A DNA stretch of 64,000 nt from Balanoglossus misakiensis (lineage: Eukaryota > Hemichordata): NCBI GenBank assembly GCA_040954595.2, contig CM082588.2:3162001-3226000 (forward strand), read 5' to 3'. The position numbers and the translations under genes were made by a program. A model generated the notes under the pieces. That model had not been told where the DNA came from. It saw only the letters and a program-made list of their open reading frames with translations, and ran no database searches. Positions 58,601 to 64,000 of the stretch are shown here, piece after piece; position 1 is the stretch's first letter; the number at the start of each line of letters is the position of its first letter.

Positions 58601-60160
58601 CGTTCTCTCTCGCAACACCGATCTAATCAGAGGGAAAATTGAAAAGGTGATGCCCTGGTAAAATATGTTACATTATTGAACCGTCGAAATCCGCGCCGAT
58701 AAAGAGAGATTGTATCACCGAATGCAATGCAATTACTATTCTGGGGGATTTTCGCCGTCCTTCTATAATATATTATTTCATGAAATACGGTCTGAAAATG
58801 CAGTGATTAGAAGCGCTCGCCTTTCTCTTTTGGTATATTTACTTTCGATAAGGTAATTTTATTGTTAAGTATATCAAATGATTGGGATTAGCGTGCCTAA
58901 GCGTTCCCTGTGTGTTATAGAGTAGGGATTTTCATAGTCTTCCGGTAATTAGGAGTGAGGTATAAGAAGGTAATTGGGTTCAAAGGTCACCCCAAATCGT
59001 TTCCTTTCATACCTGGACACGCAAACCGGAAGCACCCCTCGCCATCAACCTTTCAGAAGCATCTCATTTTGTTCCACCATTTAAAAGACAACTCGTCTAA
59101 TCATTGGTCTGACATCCTGGATATTAGGAAACTGCTGAATGATAGGAAATATACAGGGGGATTTTGGATGGGGGGAATTTAATATCGACGTGCTCGCGCG
59201 CGCGAGAATGTCACGGTTGCCGGGAGCCTTGCTTGTTTTTTCATCGGGCGCACACAACCATTTATCGACGATGATGCTTCAGTGGACGGCGCTGAAGAAG
59301 AGTTTTAGATTAAATTCCGCGGTTGATGAGCAGATAGCTCTTGGCAAGTAGGCTGGTTTTTATGCCGGCTCTAACCAAGGCGCGCGAGGCGGTGATATAC
59401 GTCAGCGTGCCCTCTCGAGACTACTGGTCTTTACACGCGCCCGTTCGATCTTGCCAGTGATGACGTAGCATGGAATGGCACACCCTGGCGACGAAATAAA
59501 AATCGCATTCGTGGCCAATGCTGAGTACTCATTACCTGACGGTCATATTTCACGGCAATAAATTATATATGCACACCAACTGTTTCTGTCAGGTCATTTC
59601 GCTAAGTCTTTTACCCCCACAATATATTTCAGGCACAATGCTCAAAGCACTGCTCCCATACGTTGACTTATATCAGTTTAGCAGAGAGGGGCCGCTTAGC
59701 AAAATTAATAGGGCTGTTTTTATAGATCTAGGCATTGATACTTGTTTGACATTGCAATACGCCTGTCTGTAGCAAACATGATTGCTTCCGTTTCGGTTGA
59801 CACCCTTAAATCCCTGGGTTTCCTTCGTATTGAGCACATTTTCACTTCATAACCGCTTCTGTCTTCCCTAATCTGCTTGTCTGCCCGTCTGTCTGTCTCT
59901 TTCTAGTACAACCACATACGATCTATGCTGTTTGCGCTTTGTCCCTCAGAATTGCTAACACAAACAAGTTGGCTGGTGTCTCAATAATTTTCCGTGTCAA
60001 TACGCACTGATTCTCCCGTCTGTAAGTGTTTGTCTAAAACGACCTAGTTTATACGACACTTCATCCGTGTAGGCGATCGTTTCATTGACGCAGGATGTCA
60101 ATATGACATGCCCTTCCGTCGAATAGCTTTAATTTTGAAGGGTCTGCACGACTGCGCATG
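52641..60160. other. Gene-poor region, no gene recognised
   Basis: Many short open frames but none with a recognisable domain, signal peptide or consistent exon chain. A 25-bp tandem duplication lies at 53246-53295. The stretch around 58550-59000 carries GATA-like (cgataagg) and Otx-like (gggattag) words and could be regulatory, but motif words alone are weak evidence. Confidence 0.4.
53246..53295. repeat. 25-bp tandem duplication
   Basis: The unit beginning tagtacccgtggatactaaa and ending cgccc is present twice, head to tail, without a mismatch. Confidence 0.9.
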
Positions 60161-60171
60161 TCCCTTTTTCG

Positions 60172-60239
60172 AATGGGGTGAGTAATACCGTTACTCGACT
60201 AAGGCAATGGGGTGAGTAATACCGTTACTCGACCAAGGT
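60172..60239. repeat. 34-bp tandem duplication
   Basis: The unit starting aatggggtgagtaataccgt and continuing tactcgac(t/c)aagg(c/t) is present twice, at 60172 and 60206, with two differences. Confidence 0.9.
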
Positions 60240-63200
60240 CGCGTTAGATATTAGTGAAACTTTAGTTTGCACAATCGAGTTTATATTACGTTTCTGTTAA
60301 AAAACTCTACAGGGTTTCGTGCGCAAACTGGTATTAAGGGAAACAATGCTTGCAGCGGTATAGTATCCAGAGCGCCTACGTGACTGTATACTGCAGGCTA
60401 ATATTCGAGTTTCTTTGCGTGACAATTGTCGACAAGTTTTCACGGGGACTAAACTGAATTGCGCAAACAGCGAGCCTTTCAGTGAACGATGTAAAAGCCT
60501 GGGCTCTTTTCGCAGGAGGTGGTCCAAAGCCGTGTATTTTTCCCCAAACGGTTCTGCAAATTGTCCGTCATCAGCTACATTGCTTTTTGTGCAAACACTT
60601 TGTCATAGAATATAGTCGCCCTGCAGGTTCTCGTCATCAGTGCTACCACGAAGTGTCTATACACAGGATTGAGCGCACACGCTTCGGAATTCTAAATATA
60701 AATGGGCGTGTGAATGTGTCCTGCCCAGCTAGTCACACAGGCAAAGAAATGAAAAATATAAACATTTCAAATATCCTGTGATAATCGTTTGTTTGCTTTC
60801 CAAGCAGGTTAACAGCTCAAACCATGGCTGCTTCCCTTCACAAGTACACTGTATCACCAGTTGGCGTGTTTGCTTATTAGTTGTGGGGTTATTTTGAGAA
60901 AAGGGTGGAAAACATACAGTGTCGGCCATCTTAGGGCAGTATATGAGCCTTGAAAATCAAAAGGAGCAGAGTTCGGGGAGTTAAAGACGATTTTGTGGTG
61001 GCACGTTCAACGATTATAGGGGCGCTTTCATCACTTACAGCCAAATCACTTCTGCCCCAGGCTGCGAAGTAAATATTTTCTCGCTGTTAACGTTTTTCGA
61101 ACAACGGCAGATTAATCAAGTTAAAGAAATCACGCTGTTGTCCGTGAGTGATTGTGTTCAAATGCGGTTATCCGTCAGCTGGAGAACACGCGATATTTCC
61201 ATAACGTGTCTGTGTTTTCTGGGGGGAGGGGAGGTCGCAGAAATACCGACGCTTTTAGTCGATACGCACGTAATACATTAGCTGCTAATTTGTCCCCGAC
61301 AACGCGTTCTCTTCACAGTAACTGTAGCCGACGGCAACTATTTCAGGCACACCGACGACTCCGGGTCTAGGTCAAGCCCTTCTAACGTGGCATTTCACGC
61401 GGCCGAGTGTGACATAATTGCGTTTTGAGTGATACTTGTACTTCCCCCGGTTCACAGGCGCATAAATTAGCTGTTTTTAAAACCTTCTATGACGACACCG
61501 GTCTGGTTTGGGAACGCAAACAACCAAGTGTCACACTTTCGGGGTCGCGTCGCCTACGTTTTTCTTACACTGGGTTCCAGGTCGGTTTTTTAAAGGTTGG
61601 CCAATTCATTTATATTTGATTAATGCCATGTTTTCATTAACCCGTTCTCGAATATAGCATCGATGGCAACGTTTCTCCCCAGCATTTGTGGATTTAACGA
61701 ACGCGCCATTCGACACCTCGCCGCGCTAGTGCAACGGAGGGAACGATTGCCACAAGATTACACGCTCCATAAATCTCCATCTCGTGCTTGACACAACGTT
61801 AGATGTCAACACTGAACAGGGGCGCTATGATATAGCGTAATATAATCTCAAGTAACAAAATATGATCGTATTAGACAGGAAACTTCACCTCCTGACGATA
61901 TATATCCCCATGACATCCGACAGGTAAAGTGATTTACCTCTCTTGCGAGAGAGAAAAATAAATGAAGAGCGGGTCGTGACAAGAAGAAGGGTCGCTAAGG
62001 AAATTCCATTATCGAGAAAGAATAACATTAAACATTATAAATTGCACAAATCCATATTTAGGAAGGTCGATTATAAATTCAAGAGACGGCGAATATTGCA
62101 TTTATGAGATGACCATATATATTCAGTGTAATTCGGTTAATGAACTAAAACTTGTTTCAATTTAAAGTTATATAGCATTTCGGTCGTTTCATAGGGTACT
62201 GTCAGGCTACAAACTTTGTCAACCCCCTTAGACTTACCCCAGTTAGTCATGGTTTGTGTCTGTGTAGTCGATGATGATGATGGTGATGGTGACGATGACG
62301 ATGGTGACGGTGACGGTGACGATGGTGATGGTGACGGATGATAATTTTGTATATGATTGACTCCAAATCGAGAATTCGAAAAATTGAAATTGCTCACAGA
62401 GTCCAGACCAGCTAGGTAGATTCCTAATTCCCAAGGCGATGTGGAGTGACGTGCTCCTCCCAGGCACTGTTGAGAAGTGTTCCTCGTGGTTTTTGTGAGA
62501 AGACCTTTTATATAGGTGACCATCTGGTTATTACTAATATTTAAATGAACTAGTTGAAAAGACATGGCCTTTTGTTATGCAAAGAAAAAGCTACCCCTCT
62601 CTCGACCAAGCAACTAAACAGGGTGTGTCGTAACAGTTTCTTTCTATAAAGTGTTAATGCACACTGTTATGTTGGCACCGCCTAACGTGATTTCGTCGAT
62701 TTGGGACCACTGCGGTGGCCAGCCTGCGTCGCCAGTGTGCTAATCACTTCGCGCATAAACACTGCGCAATATGTCTCCATATAGCTGTTGCCTGCTGCCC
62801 TGTCATTAACACCTACACGTTTACATTCAGTGCTACGTATGCAGGGAACATTAGCAAATATGCGGTCTCTACGGTGGGCCGGACTTGTCTTAGAAGATGT
62901 GTTTCCAAGCTTTTAGCCGCCAAGCAATCCGTCCCTTCGTTAGTTTATTATAAAATCGGGTTTTGATGTCACGGTACAAAATGTACATCCATATGACGCG
63001 CACGGACCCGTGAGGATTAAATTATGTAACAGGTTGTCAAAATGTCCAGCAGTCATCAAAATATACAAATCCCCAAGAGAAAAGTGTTCATGTATTTATT
63101 TATCCCACAGAACAGGGTAACATATTTGTTATCGTAGGTAAGGCAGTACACGACCACTCAGCGTTTGGCGCAGAGTGAGCTCTTGGTATTGCTACCAACG

Positions 63201-64000
63201 AAAGATCTCGGTCGCCTTATCAATATTCTCGTCACACTTACTGGCAATTTCCGGACAGAAGTGGCGCGGCGCCAATCAGGAAAATCATCACCCAGGATTC
63301 AAATTCGAATCATTTTTAGAGATCATGAACGTGGGTGATATCAAGAACTGCGCGGGGTGAGAATGATGACTTTGAGAACGCCGCTAATTTCAACCGCAGA
63401 TCGTTAGTACCGATAAACAATAACTCTATCGAGTGAGGCTGGGTGGAGAACTTAGAAAACAGCGAAACTGCACGCGAATACCGTCATCTTCGCCTAACAT
63501 ATCAGCTCCGTGACAAGATACCAACTTACGCCCCACTTTTTTAATCGAGTAAACGTGACACATCACGATTCCATGAAAACAAAAACCGTTTCCGAGTTGA
63601 TGCTATTTCCCCTCGAAGTAGTTTGACAGCTTCACTGGGCTCGAAATAAAAGGTTTCGCCAAACTTGTACATACTTGTGACTGGCGCATTGATTCGAACA
63701 GACACCCCGTGCTGCATTAATAATGTAAAGTCAGGTGTCTCATCTAGTTCTTTTCCAGATGAAAAAGGGGCAGCGTGATCTTTCATATTGAAAATAATAA
63801 GATTATATTGCAAGCGTACTTTTCCAAGGTTGCAATATAATTCAAGAACGGCATACTCACAGCATGCGGGCCGGAGAAATTGTCATTTCGAGAGATGCAA
63901 AATGCAACTTGTATTCCGTGACAGATACTTTTACAAGTGCGTGCCCTATAAAAGTCACGTGACCGCTTATCGTCGATTTACTGATCACAACTCTATTGTC
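60240..64000. other. Gene-poor right end
   Basis: Nothing firmly recognised. One minus-strand open frame at 63541-63813 (about 90 codons) has balanced amino-acid composition and could be an exon, but no domain or splice partner was identified. Confidence 0.4.
62270..62340. repeat. GAT/GGT/GAC trinucleotide-type minisatellite
   Basis: About 70 bp of gatgatgatgatggtgatgg-type repeats, reading as Ser/Pro or Thr/Ile/Val low complexity in minus-strand frames. Confidence 0.85.

Noticed and set aside
63541-63813. 90-codon minus-strand frame as a gene
   Set aside because: The composition is protein-like, but I see no domain, no signal peptide, no good acceptor upstream and no partner exon.

Overview
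The window is animal nuclear DNA. Genes are split by GT-AG introns, the protein families are animal ones (multi-Tudor protein, immunoglobulin-domain receptors, C-type lectin, rhodopsin-type GPCR, 12-TM sugar-transporter relative), and there are satellite arrays and fold-back elements. Compact genes of invertebrate type, tandem family expansion and a B12-independent methionine-synthase-like family (absent from vertebrates as far as I know) suggest a marine invertebrate. A lancelet (Branchiostoma) is my best guess, but it is an inference and not proven here.

Layout. 1-6.15 kb: 3' part of a multi-Tudor gene on the + strand (13 exons, start outside the window). 6.95-8.81 kb and 9.59-11.52 kb: two intronless, paralogous four-Ig-domain membrane receptors on the - strand; the second has two consensus ITIMs in its tail. 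12.95-14.95 kb: a small secreted C-type lectin (+). 16.17-19.19 kb: a secreted, extremely arginine-rich, lysine-poor protein with an acidic C-terminus (-). 20.84-33.50 kb: three tandem head-to-tail genes (-), each with nine exons, for single-barrel MetE-type (cobalamin-independent methionine synthase-like) enzymes that keep all four expected zinc ligands. 34.65-35.67 kb: an intronless class A GPCR with a degenerate DRY motif. 38.08-40.19 kb: an MFSD4/NaGLT1-like major facilitator (+).

40.47-50.38 kb is a repeat-rich block. Two satellite arrays with 87- and 88-bp monomers share a core sequence. They flank a region holding a third 42/48-bp array, two fold-back structures and a possible two-exon small gene whose last exon is duplicated. 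50.4-64 kb is gene-poor; I recognise no protein gene there.

All spliced models were built by hand from splice-site consensus and reading-frame continuity. For the three MetE-like genes they are cross-checked by agreement between copies. The Tudor, lectin, Arg-rich, MetE-like and MFS models all close in frame to a stop. No shared pathway links these genes, apart from the two Ig receptors and the lectin being plausible recognition molecules.
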